Under the pieces are notes generated by a model that did not search any database, was not told where the DNA came from, and worked only from the letters and a program-made list of their open reading frames with translations. DNA of 64,000 nucleotides from Symbiodinium natans. Its lineage: Eukaryota; Sar; Dinophyceae; Suessiales; Symbiodiniaceae. Below, in pieces: positions 43,703-55,637 of this stretch. The position numbers and the translations under genes are program-made. Every line of letters starts with the position of its first letter. Positions within the stretch are counted from its first letter, which is position 1. The DNA lies in contig CAJNDS010000657.1 of the NCBI GenBank assembly GCA_905221605.1, forward strand, positions 489,501 to 553,500. Reading direction: 5' to 3'.

Positions 43703-46700
43703 GGTTTAGGGTTTAGGGTTTAGGGTTTAGGGTTTAGGGTTTAGGGTTTAGGGTTTAGGGTTTAGGGTTCAGGGTTTAGGGCTTAGGGCTTAGGGCTTAG
43801 GGCTTAAGCTGCTGGGTGGGGTTGAAGGGGGCCCGGGGGCCTCAGGATCCACGCGTGCAGTGGGGTTTCTTTGTCGAACGAGTATCCTCCAAGTTAAACT
43901 TCTTGATAGGGAAACCAAAAAAAAAGCTTCAGGTACAACTATTGGCTAAGTAAGAGTATAGGTTTGGATGCAAACATTAACGCAATATGAGGGCAGGACT
44001 CATCTCCAACGAGCCAGGACTTAGGCTTCTGAGCTGGGGCTTCTCGGGCTTCTCGGGGCCTTATGAGGCTGGCTTCTAGTGCGGAGGAGTTAGGGCTTGT
44101 AGTTGGGTGTTTTGTCCGTTGGGTGGGCTTTTGGCACGCTCTCGGTTTTTCAGGGAGTTCTGCGAATGGGCATTCGGGTTTGAGGCTCGCGGCTGTTTGG
44201 TCTAAAGACCAAAATTCCCATGTCTGCCAGGCACAAAGGCCTGTAAGGGTGGCAGCAAATCCCCTGCAGGGCTTCTAAAGTTAAGGTTTTAGGCTTTTAG
44301 GATTTAGGGTTGAGGGCTTCAGGGCTTTGGGGTTTTAGGGTTTTTAGGGTGTCTCGTGGCATCTAGTGTTATAGGGTTTAGGGCCTAAACGATTGAAGTT
44401 CACAGCTGCCAAGTCCTAAAACACTCGAAGCAAGATCCTAAACACTTCAGAGAGCTGCAAGACCCCCGCCCCCCCCCCCCCCGGAAAAAACCATCCTTAA
44501 ACAAAACACCACTTATTGCGACTTTCCTCTCACCCTCGATTCTGAAGCTCTGAAGCCTTTACATAAACCCTCAGAGCCTGAAAGCCCTCAAAATCGCCCA
44601 AACCCCCCTAACCCTAAGTCCGGAGTCTCCAAACCCCTGAGTCCCTATAAACCCCAAACCCTGAACCCTGAACTCAACGCCCCAACTCCCGAGAACCCCG
44701 GCAGTGCGATGGACTCGGAGTTGCAGCGGGGTAGGCAACCCTCGGCGTGCCGCAGGCTGGAGACCTGGGGATCTGTTGCTTAATGAAGTGTCTAAAGGAT
44801 GTCACGTCTTCAAGGTTTAGGGGTTGGGCCTGCGGACTTTTTTCAAGATGACAAACATCTGCGGGCTGCAGCTCAATAAACACCCTTTTTGTGGGCTAAG
44901 CAACCGCCACTGCGGCTGAATGCACCAGCTGAACCCTGTACGAAGGCCTCATAAAGCTTCGTAGTTCATGTGAGTAACGCCAAACACCCTAAAGCCCTCA
45001 ACGCCCTAAACACCTTAAAGCCCTAATATAGGGGTCGGAAGAATTACTTATCATGTTCCCTTCTGGCCCTTTTGCAAATATACGATAATAAACCCTCAAA
45101 ACCCTGTTCTAATAATTCAGGCCCCTATATTGAACGCCTTCCAACGCAACGAGGCAAAACTCCTCTGAAGCCGCGGCTGGAAGCCCGCTGTCCGAAGACC
45201 TTGGGGTCGCTCCATGGTGTGGAATCGTGCTCATATAAGGGCCTTTATAACTACAGTAGGGGTTTGGGGGGTTTTATGGTATAGTTATGAAGGGACCATA
45301 AAGGAATACTATTAGAATCATGCTAGTGTGGTTGCTGTTCACGTTCACTTCACCACTGTTGGGGTACCTTCAAACATACTTAAACATGATCAGTTTTGCT
45401 CCTTTTGTAAGTATTCAAAAAGATGCAAAATGATTGTCAACAATGACCCAACTCAGGGAGGGTTTAGGGTTGCGGTGTAGGGGCTAGAGTTACGCGCGGG
45501 CCCAGAGTAAGGGCATGGGGTAAGGCGGGATGCGTGCACCTCAAGGGCTGCGCACAGAATCTCCTGCTGGCCGCCCGATTCTGGGCCCGTTTCGGTCCTG
45601 AGATCTGCTTTCCTCCCAGAGTTAGCCAAGCTTCCAGCATCACCCAAACGCAAGCGCGCCCGTGCTCGACACAGCTCTAAGGACCTCCACTGACGACTTC
45701 AGCCTTGAACCCCATCTTCCTGCAACAAAAACAACCTTGGCTACCTCATTGCTTCATTTCATCTGCGCCGCGTGTCGGTCTTGCAATCGGTGCCAGCTTG
45801 CTTCGGTGCCGCCACCGCTGGTTTGACCAAGTCCCTGTCCAGCAGCATGCCACGCGCACGCAAGAAACAATGCACAGCCCATCCATGTTCATCCCTTCTG
45901 GCTGGAGGCAGGCTTGCGCACCAATTCGCAGTCAGACCACAAAAAAGGCAGAGGCGCCTGACAAGGCAGCGCAGAGCTTTGTGACGTGATGCCGTCTCGC
46001 GCTTACGCCCTTGAGCCACGGACGGCAGAACCCGAGGAAGCAAAAGGCGCGGACGATATGCCCACTCCCAACCTGCCCCCCCAAGCCCACAGTAAGGACA
46101 TGGGGTAGGGCGGGATGGTTGCACCTTAATGGCTGTGCACAGGATCTTCCTTTAGAGGACACCCAGTGGAGACATCATTCCGCAGCACTCGCTTCCAGTG
46201 CGCGACGTGAGCTTCCGGCCATCGTTGCCCCTCGTTATTCCGAAAGACGACGCAACGATGTCCGCACCAAAGCCAGGATGATGACCAGGAATAAGGGGTT
46301 TTGTGCCTCTGCAGGGGCACCATTCCGAGTTCACAGGCTTCTGGCAGGGATGTCAAATGAGCCGATTGTGGTATCTCAGGTCGCCGTTGGCGCGGACTCC
46401 CTTGTGGATCCCTCGTTTTACGTCCGTCTTCTTCAGGAAGCTCCGATTACCTGAACGAATGAGTTCGTGGCACACCCTCGCTCTGCGATCAGCATGTGAG
46501 GACTATGTGATGGCAAGCTCTTCCTGTCACTTCGTCACGGCGGACGCTTGTTTCAACTACCACCTGTCGAATTGAATTGTGGCGCGCAGCTCGTAGGGTT
46601 TAGGACTTACAGGGATGTCAAACGAGAGAGGAGGGCGCGGGGCGTGGTCCCAAAACTCCGAAGCCCTAAAACCCTAAACTCCCAAGAAGAACCGTGAGAC

Positions 46701-47230
46701 CCATACCCCAGATCCTAAACCTCAGAAGCCCTTATATAAAGCCGGTAAGACATCATCAGGGTCGCTCTCTAAATTAAGGTCCCTCCTTTCTGGGTTCCTA
46801 ACCCTAAACCCCAAAGCCGAAACCCTCCTTGCTCTAAGGGTGCCGTTTTTTAAATTTTTTGAAGTTTAGGGTTTCGGGTTTGGGGTTTGGGGTTTCGGGC
46901 TTAGGGCCAGTCGACTTTCTGCGTGTGTACTGCGTGGTGGAAGATGCTTCAACAGGCGTTAGCCGGAAAACTTCTCTCAAGGCATTAACTAATTAAGATG
47001 GTGCCAAATCTTTTCTTCTTGCAAATGCAGGCAAAAAGCCTTTCTTGAGGCAGTAGGGTGAACGAAGTAACTGGAAACCCGTGCCAGGTAAAGATGAAAT
47101 CTAGAGACCCGTATGACCGAAAAAGGCTTCAGTAGGGACTGCGGGAATTATAGGGCCCATAAATACCCTTAATTTCAGCCGTTAAGGGATTCTATGGGGT
47201 ACCTCATTCCCTCATGCCCTACTAAGAACC
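43703..47230. other. Long region with few telomere-like repeats and no gene assigned
   Basis: It begins with a TTTAGGG array (43703-43805) and contains the inverted-repeat element at 45026-45130 and a repeat-poor island at 45450-46580. Two segments there share CCCACAGTAAGGACATGGGG-like sequence (45510 and 46090). A plus-strand open frame at 46011-46454 shows no recognisable family. Confidence 0.4.
45026..45130. mobile_element. MITE-like element, family ATAGGGGTCGGAAGAATTA (three copies)
   Basis: The arms ATATAGGGGTCGGAAGAATT and TAATAATTCAGGCCCCTATAT pair. Related copies lie at 34853-34957 (TGGGGGTCGAAAGAATTA) and, in the other orientation, at 52984-53060 (AGGGGGGCTATCATAGTA with TATTCCGACCCCCCATAT). 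Confidence 0.7.
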
Positions 47231-47264
47231 AGCCAGAAAAAGGGCTTTAGCCCAAGGCAGGCAG

Positions 47265-47335
47265 GCAGGCTCCAAAGTGTCGAGGATGTCGCTGGGCACT
47301 TCGCACGGCCTCGATGCTGACATGGTTTAGGGTTC
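47265..47335 (-). CDS. Isolated exon candidate with a possible start codon
   Basis: The minus strand reads MSASRPCEVPSDILDTLEP followed by ACLP, next to a CAGG microrepeat. GC-rich third positions and position beside a telomere-like array match the other exons. The gene is unknown. Confidence 0.35.
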
Positions 47336-48656
47336 AGGGTTTAGGGTTTGGGGTTTAGGGTTTAGGGTTTAGGTAGGGGTTGTATCCAGCTCATTCGTGA
47401 CCTTTCTCTTCCATGCTTAGGGTTTGGGGCCTAGGGTTTCAGATGAGGGTATCATCTAATTTGTTGGGGTTAGGGTCCTAAACCCTAAACCCTAAACCCT
47501 AAACCCTAAACCCTAAGCCCTAAGCCCTAAGCCCTAAACCCTAAACCCTAAACCCAAAACCCTAAACCCAAGGTGTGGGTTTGCGTGGAGTTTTTGAGCT
47601 CCGAGAGATGCTGCCAGCCCATTGAGGCCCGAAATATCCCAAGTGCCCCTTAATGCCGCTAGATACCCAAACCCTAAACCCGAACCCTAAACCCTAAACC
47701 CTAAACCCTAAACCCTAAACCCGAAACCCAGACTCCCAAAGGGTCTTGGGTTTGCTGCGTGTAAGGATTAAAGTTGAAGGCTAAGGTTCACTTCTTTAAC
47801 CCCACCAGGGGCGCTCTTCTCAAGGCCCCGGCACATCCTCCACAATCAGGGATCCTGCCACGGGTTTAGGGAAGTTTGCGTCGGAGATGGGCCTCAGGGT
47901 TGCGAGGGACATCGGAGGCTGGAAAGTAACAGGGGCTCCCCAAAAGGGCCAGAATCCGGAGGAAGTGACCATTCAAGGTTCTCAGAAGTGCGGCAGCCTC
48001 GGTGCTGAAAGTTTGTGAGGGTTCACAGGTTTTGAGTGTACGATAAGAGGGGCCTACTCTTCTGGAGCGTCTCGTTTGCGTTTCACGGGATTAGGGGATG
48101 ATGTCGGGCTCCTGTATTGGGGTTTAGGTGTCAGGGGCATTGTGGGTTCAAGATGTGGGCTGGTCTGTTTAGCAGGAGGTCGGCCAGTTGGCGGGGGGGG
48201 GGGGGGGGGTTCAAAGCAGTTTAGGTTTAGGGTTGATAGCCTTTAGATCACTGGAACAAGTCTGTGCAACAGCCTGTTTCTGTCGTATTTTTCGGGATTC
48301 GCCCTCCGGCCTACGGCCATGGAGAAGGGACCAGTGCCGTTCAGCGACAAGCAGAGGGAGTAGTTGCCCACCACCTGAAATGCAAGGACCCAAGGCCGCC
48401 GAGGGCCATGCCCAGAGCAAGCCCAGAAACTTTTCGTGGCCTCTTGCGGTGAAGATTCAAATGATCGGAGTGGTGAAGTTCGATACTTCCCCCTGAAAAA
48501 AAGCAAAAAAAAAAGCAGCATCAGCAAAGGGGAACCACACACCCACCAGAGCTCCCGAAGCCCGGAGATCCGAGCGCCCGCGGAAGCTCCCAAAACCATC
48601 TCGGACCCCCAGAAAACACGGAAACCTACGGCTACAAACCCCCAGCTCTCAGAGTT

Positions 48657-48794
48657 CTAGCAGATTCTAGCGCCTTCTATTCCTATGGAATTTATAGGAA
48701 GTCTCCGGACAGGGACCATCACGCAGAGAAATTCGCAATATGCAACAAAAAACATGTCCCTTAAGTCCGCTGCAAGGTCGGTCTCGGCCACCTC
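48657..48794 (-). CDS. Terminal exon of an unrecognised gene
   Basis: After the acceptor CTGGCAG the strand is open for 45 codons to a TAG at 48657-48659. It begins EVAETDLAADLRDMFFVAYC. The first third has GC-rich third positions and reads as coding. The rest is less certain and could be 3' UTR behind an unseen donor. The nearest upstream exon candidates lie at 49.2-51.2 kb. Confidence 0.4.
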   Translation of the reverse strand, partial: EVAETDLAADLRDMFFVAYCEFLCVMVPVRRLPINSIGIEGARIC

Positions 48795-49189
48795 CTGCCA
48801 GCGGTAGAAGGGTTCAGGGTTCAGGGTTCAGGGTTCAGGGTTCAGGGTTTAGGGTTTAGGGTTTAGGGTTTGGGGTTTAGGGTTTAGGGTTTAGGGTTTA
48901 GGGTTTAGGGTTTAGGCCCCAAGCACAACAGGCTTGAACGCATTCGCTCCAATTTTCCAGTCTAAAGGAAAGCCCATCCCTTTCATGTGAAAATACTCAT
49001 CCGCTGGAATTATAATTGCCCGTGTAGAGCCTTAGGCCCTAGCCCCCCAGGCCCTGTATAGGGGGTTTCCGAAAACAGGGGTACCCTTTTGGGGGGGCTT
49101 TGGGGGGGGGGGGGTTGGGAAATGAAAGGGGTGCCCCTGGTTTTTCGAAATACCCCTATTGGAGCCAGAACCCTACAAAAAACCACACC

Positions 49190-51200
49190 GAAAGCTCGGC
49201 CCGTCTCGGCCCTGGGGTCTCCTGGGCCGAGGGTACCAGGAGGTCGAAGGTCAGTGAGGTGGCGTTCTCCAGCGGAGACTGGGGCACCTCCGGGAAACCG
49301 GTTTAGGGTTTAGGGTTTAGGGTTTAGGGTTTAGGGTTTAGGGTTTAGGGTTTAGGGTTTGCGGGATTCAGAGCATTCTCCGCTCGAACGTTTGAGAAAC
49401 CTTAAAATCGACTTCTTCCTAGGTTGTGAGTTGTGATGGAAGCCCTCATAGGATGCTGAAAAAAGCTCACACGTAGAAATGTAGGCTCGGGGTCTTAAGC
49501 TTGGTAGCCCAGTAACCATCGCATCATAAGGGCACCCTGTTTTGGGTTGGCTACTTTATAAGGGAACCTTGAACCAAAACAAGGGAAAAGAGGTCCACTG
49601 GGCAGCCAAGATTCATAAGGTAAACGTGACACCTGAAACGTTTGAGGATTGTACCATGGACCCTTAAGGTTGTACCCTTGGGTTTTGGGAACCTTTTTCA
49701 AGATCCTTAAGGTACGTAGGAGAAGGGTCATATTCGGTGTAGATTCATCCCTTCTAAACCCTAAACCCTAAACCCCAAACCCTCAAAACCCGGCTATGTT
49801 GGGCCCTGGCCGGGTTCGTGAGGTTTCCCCACACGGTTGCCGGGGAGCCGGAGCCTGAGCCACGCAGGGGTTCAGGGTTTAGGGTGTTTAGGCTGTTGAG
49901 GGTTTAGGGTTTAGGGTTTAGGGTTTGGGGTTAGGGCTTTGGTTGTGAGAACCAGGGTTCAGGGCCTAGCTCCGATTTCTTCAGGGGGGATCGAGAGTCT
50001 AGCCGGCTGAGGGTTTTTTAAGATTTCTGGCTGGCGGACGTGACGGTTTCGCAACATCGCAACGAAGACCCGAACTCCCTCATTAAACCCTTTAAACCCC
50101 CTATAAACCCTCTCTAAACCCTCTCTAAACCCTCCATAAGCCCTAAACCCTTGCAGGGCGCATGAAACACCTCCCTAAACCCTAGACCCCAAGCCCTGAG
50201 ACCCGCGCAGGACCCGCCCTTCTCCAGCTGCAGGTAACTTTGCTGGTCGAAGCCGTCACCAAGGGACCTGGAAGGCCCCAAAAGGGTTTAGGGTTTAGGG
50301 TTTAGGGTTTGGGGATAAGGGTTGAAAGTTGCAATGAGGGGTGGACAGCCCTAAACCCAAAACCGTGGACATTTGTGTGGATATAGGGCTTGTCGGGTGT
50401 ATAGGGTCGAACCTCAGGCCGTCGATTCAGGGCACGAGGAGAACTTTTTCGGGCTGCAGCCCTTAACCTTGAACCACCAAGTTTACTGCATCCATAACTG
50501 CAAACCCTAATCTTCCCACAACCGAAGCCTTCCCACAACTAACCCCAAGCCCTACAGGGTTTAGGGTTTGGGGATGTAGGGCTTGTAGGGTTTAGGGTCG
50601 GACATTGACCCCACTGCCAACCCTGAAGCACAACTGGCATGTGCAAGCGCTCTCCTGGGATGGGCGCGCCAGTGGTCACCTTATAAGGTCTCTGTAATTC
50701 CCTGTATGGAAATACACCAAAATCCTCCACCTCCCGGTGAGAGTTTGGGGTTGAGAGTTGGGGAAGGGTTTAGGGTTTGAGGACCGTTTCGGGCTTTATA
50801 GTACCCTAGCCCTAAACCCTAAACCCTAAACCCTAAACCCTAAACCCTAAACCCTAAACCCTAAACCCTAAACCCTAAACCCGGGTTTATTGGGCCATGA
50901 GGTCCCGCGTGGCTCCACGAAACTATGAGGCCCAGGCCCGACCATCGAGTCCAGGGTAATGCTGCAGGTCTCATTCAGGCGGCAGGTCACATGAGTCCCC
51001 TGAGTCCCCTCCACCTGAGGCCATGGGGTTTAGGGTTTAGGGTTTAGGGTTGAGGGTTTAGGGTGCAGAGTTCAAAGGCTCTAGGCGGATGGCCTTGAGC
51101 TGTAGAAGGACTTGGGAGATGGCGCGATCGCGAGGCAGCAGGTGGTTTAGGCAGGAGAGCCCCAAACTAAGGGAATGAAGGGCTCGGCACCATCGGAATC
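49190..51200 (-). CDS. Exons of an unrecognised Cys-containing protein
   Basis: Open spacers between telomere-like arrays, in transcription order: about 51200-51080 (SCLNHLLPRDRAISQVLLQL), about 51020-50940 (VEGTQGTHVTCRLNETCSIT, after a CAG acceptor), about 50265-50195 (LGDGFDQQSYLQLEKGG), about 49860-49790 (GSPATVWGNLTNPARAQ) and about 49300-49195 (SPLENATSLTFDLLVPSAQ). The CRLNETCSITLD unit resembles NCTLGLPCALALSGEG at 62.6 kb, so this may be the 3' part of the same large repeat protein. Joins were not resolved. Confidence 0.4.
49500..49610. mobile_element. Introner-family element (CTTGGTAGCCCAGT ends), second intergenic copy
   Basis: The arms CTTGGTAGCCCAGT and ACTGGGCAGCCAAG are inverted repeats with one mismatch, and the core reads CTACTTTATAAGGGAACC. 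Diverged relatives lie at 56528-56641 and about 57990-58110, with a half element at 15897-15925. Confidence 0.7.
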
Positions 51201-51204
51201 GTTT

Positions 51205-51315
51205 TAGGGTTTAGGGTTTTAGGGTTTTAGGGTTTTAGGGTTTTAGGGTTTTAGGGTTTTAGGGTTTTAGGGTTTTAGGGTTTTAGGGTTTTAGGGTTTT
51301 AGGGTTTTAGGGTTT
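51205..51315. repeat. (TTTTAGGG)n octamer array
   Basis: About 13 units of the 8-bp variant, with ordinary TTTAGGG after it. Confidence 0.9.
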
Positions 51316-52077
51316 AGGGTTTAGGCTTTTAGGGTTTAGGGTTTAGGGTTTTAGGGTTAAGGGCTTAGGGTTAACAGGGAGATAGCAAGGTCTCCCTCAT
51401 TCCCTCATTCCCTGCTAAGATGCAATAAGCCAACTCCCCTTAACCTTCAACCGAACTCCTGGGCCTCCCGCCCTGCATATTAGAGACCCTACGCCCTGCA
51501 CCCTAAACCCTTAAACCCTGGAAACCCAAATAACTCGTTGGCAATAGAAGCCCTGGCATCCCGGGCCAAATACTGTTAGTCTTATGCATTTTTTTGTGGC
51601 TTCGGGGGTTTACGGTTTGGGGTTTTGGGTTTAGGGTGTTGCAGTTTCGAGCTTTCATGAGGCCCTGTAAAGCCCCATACACCTCCAACAGTCCCGCACA
51701 TTGTCCAGTGGGGCAGATGGGGACTTCCGAAATCGGTGGGGTATCCTTCCATAACCCATCCAAAAGGAACCCCAAAAAGGGTTTACCCTTGTCGGGAAAC
51801 CCCTAGATTACCCCAACTGAAGGCATCGGCAACCCGAACCCTAAACCGTAAACCCTAAACCCTAAGTCCTAAACCCTAACACCCTAAACCCACCTTCTGT
51901 TCCCGGCCCTGAACGCTGGGATTCCGCGCAGGTCCGAAGACCGACAGCCTCGGGGAGGGGTTGAAGAAAGCGCACAAACCGGGTTACGGTCATGCCCCCA
52001 CCTTGTGGGGTTCTTGAGTAGCCTACGAATGCAACAGGAGCTTCTGTGAATGCCAACGCATGGCGGGCTGCATGTTC

Positions 52078-52300
52078 TCAAGCACAAGCTGTATGCCTCC
52101 AGCAACTGTAGCAGAGCAGAGGCCAGTGCGGCACAACAATGGCAGCAAGACGAGACATGAAAGTACGAGGATCAGCAATTCTAGTAGTAGCTTGAAAATG
52201 CTTCCAAAATGGAATCAGGTCGTCATGAAGGTCACTGCGCCATCCTACGGTAAAGCTGCAATCATCACTAGGGTTCATGGGGTTGAACTGAAGGTTTAAG
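52078..52300 (-). CDS. Unrecognised short coding stretch
   Basis: Minus-strand reading gives SDLHDDLIPFWKHFQATTRI followed by ADPRTFMSRLAAIVVPHWPL. It has no telomere-like repeats and balanced codon use. A second open stretch lies just below it (51862-52056). It may belong to the same island as the RdRP-like fragment. No family is recognised. Confidence 0.3.
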
Positions 52301-52689
52301 CCTGAGGGTGGAAAAAATTGGGACCCAGGCGTGCCAAAGTCAATGCCCGCCGCAGACTCCGTGGCAAGCCAACAGACGACCTTGCAACGGCTTACGACTC
52401 GATCTTCGGTTCCTGAGCCCTATGAGCCTCGTGTTTAATTAAAGAAGGGCCTGATGAGCTTCCGTCAGGGGCTCTATAGTGAAGAACCGATAGGTTTTGT
52501 GGGGTTGTTCAGGTATGCCACAAGGGGCAGCTGTACTCGTGCAAGGCCACCTGCTAAAGAGCCTGCAGCCTCTCATCCCTCCAACTCATGCCGCTGAAGC
52601 GCAAAACCCCTCTGCCGGCGCAGACCTCGAAAACCGAAAGCCGCTTCCTGCCGAACTCCAGGACAGTCCCCCAGGCTTAGGGTTTAGGG

Positions 52690-52830
52690 TTTAGGCTTAC
52701 CCAGCCCCTGCGCAGAAGATTCAACCCTGCGAACTGTCAGGCTTGCTGCGGTCTCGGGCCCCCGGCGAAGGTCGTGAAGCTTGCCTCCATGGCCGTGCCC
52801 AGGGCCTGAAGGAGCCGGGTTAGGGCTTGT
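52690..52830 (-). CDS. Isolated exon candidate
   Basis: After the acceptor CTTCAG the minus strand reads ALGTAMEASFTTFAGGPRP, about 20 codons with GC-rich third positions. It stands between telomere-like tracts and lies just downstream of the RdRP-like island. The parent gene is unknown. Confidence 0.35.
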
Positions 52831-53435
52831 GGGGTTTGTACGTTTATAGGGTTTGCAAGTAGGGATTATAGGGTGTAGTGTGTAGGGTGTGGGGTTGAGC
52901 GTCCAAAACCAGCCTGAGCTTCGGGTCTCAACCTAAGAGCCCTGAACCATCAACATAATGTAGGGCCCTGAACAACAATCAGGATAGGGGGGCTATCATA
53001 GTATACTTATAAAGAGACCCTAAGGGAATATTGCTCGTTATTATTCCGACCCCCCATATTATCAACATACTGAACCGGTCGGCAGGGCGAGGTTTAGGGT
53101 CCAGGCTCAGGGTCTTGACGGGCCCGATGTGTTTGTAGAGTTTTGGGTTTATAGGGTTTAGGGCTCAGGGTTCACGGGGAGCTGCCGAGCCCCCTAACCT
53201 ACGTAGCCTGGCAATAACACGCTGTTGCCTTAGCGAAAAGAATCCGACCCTGAAAAATAGACTGCGGGATAGAGATTGCTGCCTGAAAGAACGCTTCCAC
53301 CACTGTATGGACCAATTGTACACGCAGCAGGCATCATCGACTGTCTCGTCTCACATGGCCCAATCTGCACCCACGCGCGATCTTTTGAAGCAGATGTCCC
53401 TGAACTCAGAATGGTGTGCAGTATGTCGTACAGGG

Positions 53436-53472
<37 letters not shown>

Positions 53473-53491
53473 GACGACGACGACGACGACG

Positions 53492-53564
<73 letters not shown>

Positions 53565-53566
53565 TA
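53436..53566. repeat. (CTA)n/(CGA)n trinucleotide microsatellite
   Basis: About 43 units: CTA, a block of seven CGA, then CTA again. It borders the RdRP-like island. Confidence 0.95.
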
Positions 53567-53592
53567 CTAGTGCTATAATGGGCTTAGGGGGC

Positions 53593-54112
53593 TTAGGGAA
53601 GCGCTCTCGAGAAGCCCAATGTTCTTGCCAGTAGCACACTCCCAAAGTCGCAGGAGACGGTGAGACAGCAGGCGACTGACATCTCTGCTGACGGAGCGCC
53701 TGCCTGGAGTGCAAGACGCGGTGCGCAGGTCGCGGCCTTTGAGCAATTCACCTTTAATGACTTTAATGAGCATCCGCTTTCCTGCTCATCTTCAACATAA
53801 GGCAGAAAAAGTTCACCAAGTGGCGTGGATCGTGGCAGAAGCCGGCGTCCAGCCCACGGTCGCTGACGATCCACGCTCAACTTAGGGGCAAGGACCTTTT
53901 CCTTGATGTGAAACGAGAAGCGCTTGTCTGCTCGACTCAGCCCTGCCGCGCTCAGGACTTGTCTGGCAAGATGCGACACTGCCACACACGGCCCCCTCAC
54001 CCCCCTCCAACAAATCTGCGCCGACTGTCCGCAAGAAAAACTGTCCACGGCCTCGGCAATATTTTGGAAACGTCGTAAGTGAAACACTGCCGAGCTCGAA
54101 CGTGCGCTGCAT
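53593..54112 (-). CDS. Unrecognised coding stretch downstream of the RdRP-like fragment
   Basis: A 164-codon open frame (53593-54087) reads sensibly in the middle, for example VSHLARQVLSAAGLSRADKR and RSTPLGELFLPYVEDEQE, with GC-rich third positions. It is collinear with, and 300 nt downstream of, the RdRP-like stretch, so it may be its C-terminal exon. I see no RdRP landmark in it, and its far C-terminal part looks non-coding. Confidence 0.3.
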
Positions 54113-54397
54113 CCTACGTCTGCAGGGATGGTGTTAGAGACAAACTAAGACTAAGACAGATGTCTAGGGTCCAGGTTTCGCTTCTGCTCGGCTCGGCCTA
54201 TCGTTGCCGTGGTAGCGACCACGAAACAAAAACACCTTAGACCCCGAGGTGACTGGGCTGCGAACACTACTAGATTAAACGAATCGTCTACAATTATTCG
54301 CCACGCCGGCCCCAGCATCCCGAAGAAACCTTGATCACTGTTGCACGGGAACGTGAAATCAAAAGAATCCTCAAATTGATTTCCCGACATCACAAGG

Positions 54398-54892
54398 TCA
54401 AGTTGCTCTCTCTTGTTGCCATATCATTGCAGACAAGAAGAGCAAGCTCAAAGTCAGTCCTCTTCGCAGGGTATCTCGCCACCCAGGCAGCCATCTGGGC
54501 TCGTTCTGCAAGAACGCATGTGTCCCACGGCTTGAGGGAGTATCCACTCGGCGGCAGTAGTTGAGATACTCTATGTGCTGCGCACCACCAGGTCCTTTCG
54601 AGCAAGGTTTCCTTTGCGAAGCGTGCGGCAGCTCGCGCCCGTCTGGAGAGTTGGCCACGAGCCGCGCGAGAGCAGGATCTGTTGAGATGAAAATGACGTC
54701 ACCGTCATAGCCCCCACCACCCAAACTGGTGACAACCAAGCTTTGACAGCTACAAATGTGGCAGTTATCTGGCAAAAACCTCATCTGCTCGGGCGCGAGT
54801 GGATCTACAGCTTCCCGAACCTCGCTGTCCTCCGGGAGCATGAGCGGACAAACGGATCCGAAAAACAAACTCGGGTCAAAACTGTTGGTCAA
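54398..54892 (-). CDS. Probable cellular RNA-dependent RNA polymerase (RDR/QDE-1 type) fragment
   Basis: A 164-codon open stretch resembles the catalytic end of eukaryotic RNA-silencing RdRPs. PLMLPEDSEVREAVD matches the conserved P.CLPGD.RVLEAVD region. About 35 residues later GGGGYDGDVIFISTDPAL matches the catalytic GSDLDGDxYFVxWDPxL. The first Asp of DxDGD is Gly here (codon at about 54710-54712), which would normally abolish catalysis. The reading frame ends at 54398 without the usual C-terminal domain. Downstream minus-strand reading (54390-54151 and 54087-53593) shows plausible coding in other frames, for example RFSFHIKEKVLAPKLSVD, so introns or frameshifts are likely. It could be a pseudogene, a divergent active gene or a chance resemblance. 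Confidence 0.42.
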   Translation of the reverse strand: MTNSFDPSLFFGSVCPLMLPEDSEVREAVDPLAPEQMRFLPDNCHICSCQSLVVTSLGGGGYDGDVIFISTDPALARLVANSPDGRELPHASQRKPCSKGPGGAQHIEYLNYCRRVDTPSSRGTHAFLQNEPRWLPGWRDTLRRGLTLSLLFLSAMIWQQERAT

Positions 54893-55499
54893 ACGTTTCG
54901 GTCAACACTTTTTGGTGGCATACTCTCCTGTAACTGCCTTCGAAGACTCTCGATGGTACCGCTAGATGGGCCTGGATGGGAGGTTGGCGTCGACGTCTGT
55001 ACATCTTACGCCATATCCGGCTCTTTCTGGTGCAAAAAGTGGGCATCAGGTCTGGAGCACACACACACATAATTTCGGTCCAGCGCTTACTGCCTAAAGT
55101 AGAAAATGAAGGAGGCTAAAAGGTGGAAGCAAAAAAAGAAAACCCCTTGAGAAAAACTAAGAACATGCATGTGGTCACTGTTCGTGCACGGTTGCACTCC
55201 AGAAGGAGGATGTTTCTGAATGACATAATTTTGTTGGTTTTGCAGGGGCAGTAACTCATGAGGAATTGCAGGTATTTACAGGGTTTTCCTGTGTAGGGAG
55301 AGTAAAGGAACTCTAAAACCATGGACCCCGTCTGGCCCCGCATAGCCTTACACCCTGAACAAGGAAAGAGCCCCTCTCACTCCAAGCAGAGCGTGCCGGT
55401 TTAGGGTTTAGGGTTTAGGTTCAGGGTTTAGGGTCTAGGGTCTAGGGTCTAGGGTCTAGGGTCTAGGGTTTAGGGTTTGGGGGGGGGGACCCTGGGCTT

Positions 55500-55605
55500 C
55501 CCCACATAAGCTGTGCCGGAGCTCGACGTCGCCTGGGTAGTTTTCTTCGGGTCGTTTTTGGGTTGCGGGGGCATATACACACATCCATGATTATTTATAC
55601 TTATA

Positions 55606-55637
<32 letters not shown>

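Noticed and set aside
46011-46454. Plus-strand frame ending VAVGADSLVDPSFYV, resembling the S4 end of a U3 snoRNP protein (IMP3)
   Set aside because: Only a handful of residues match, the upstream part does not fit, and the frame stops too early.
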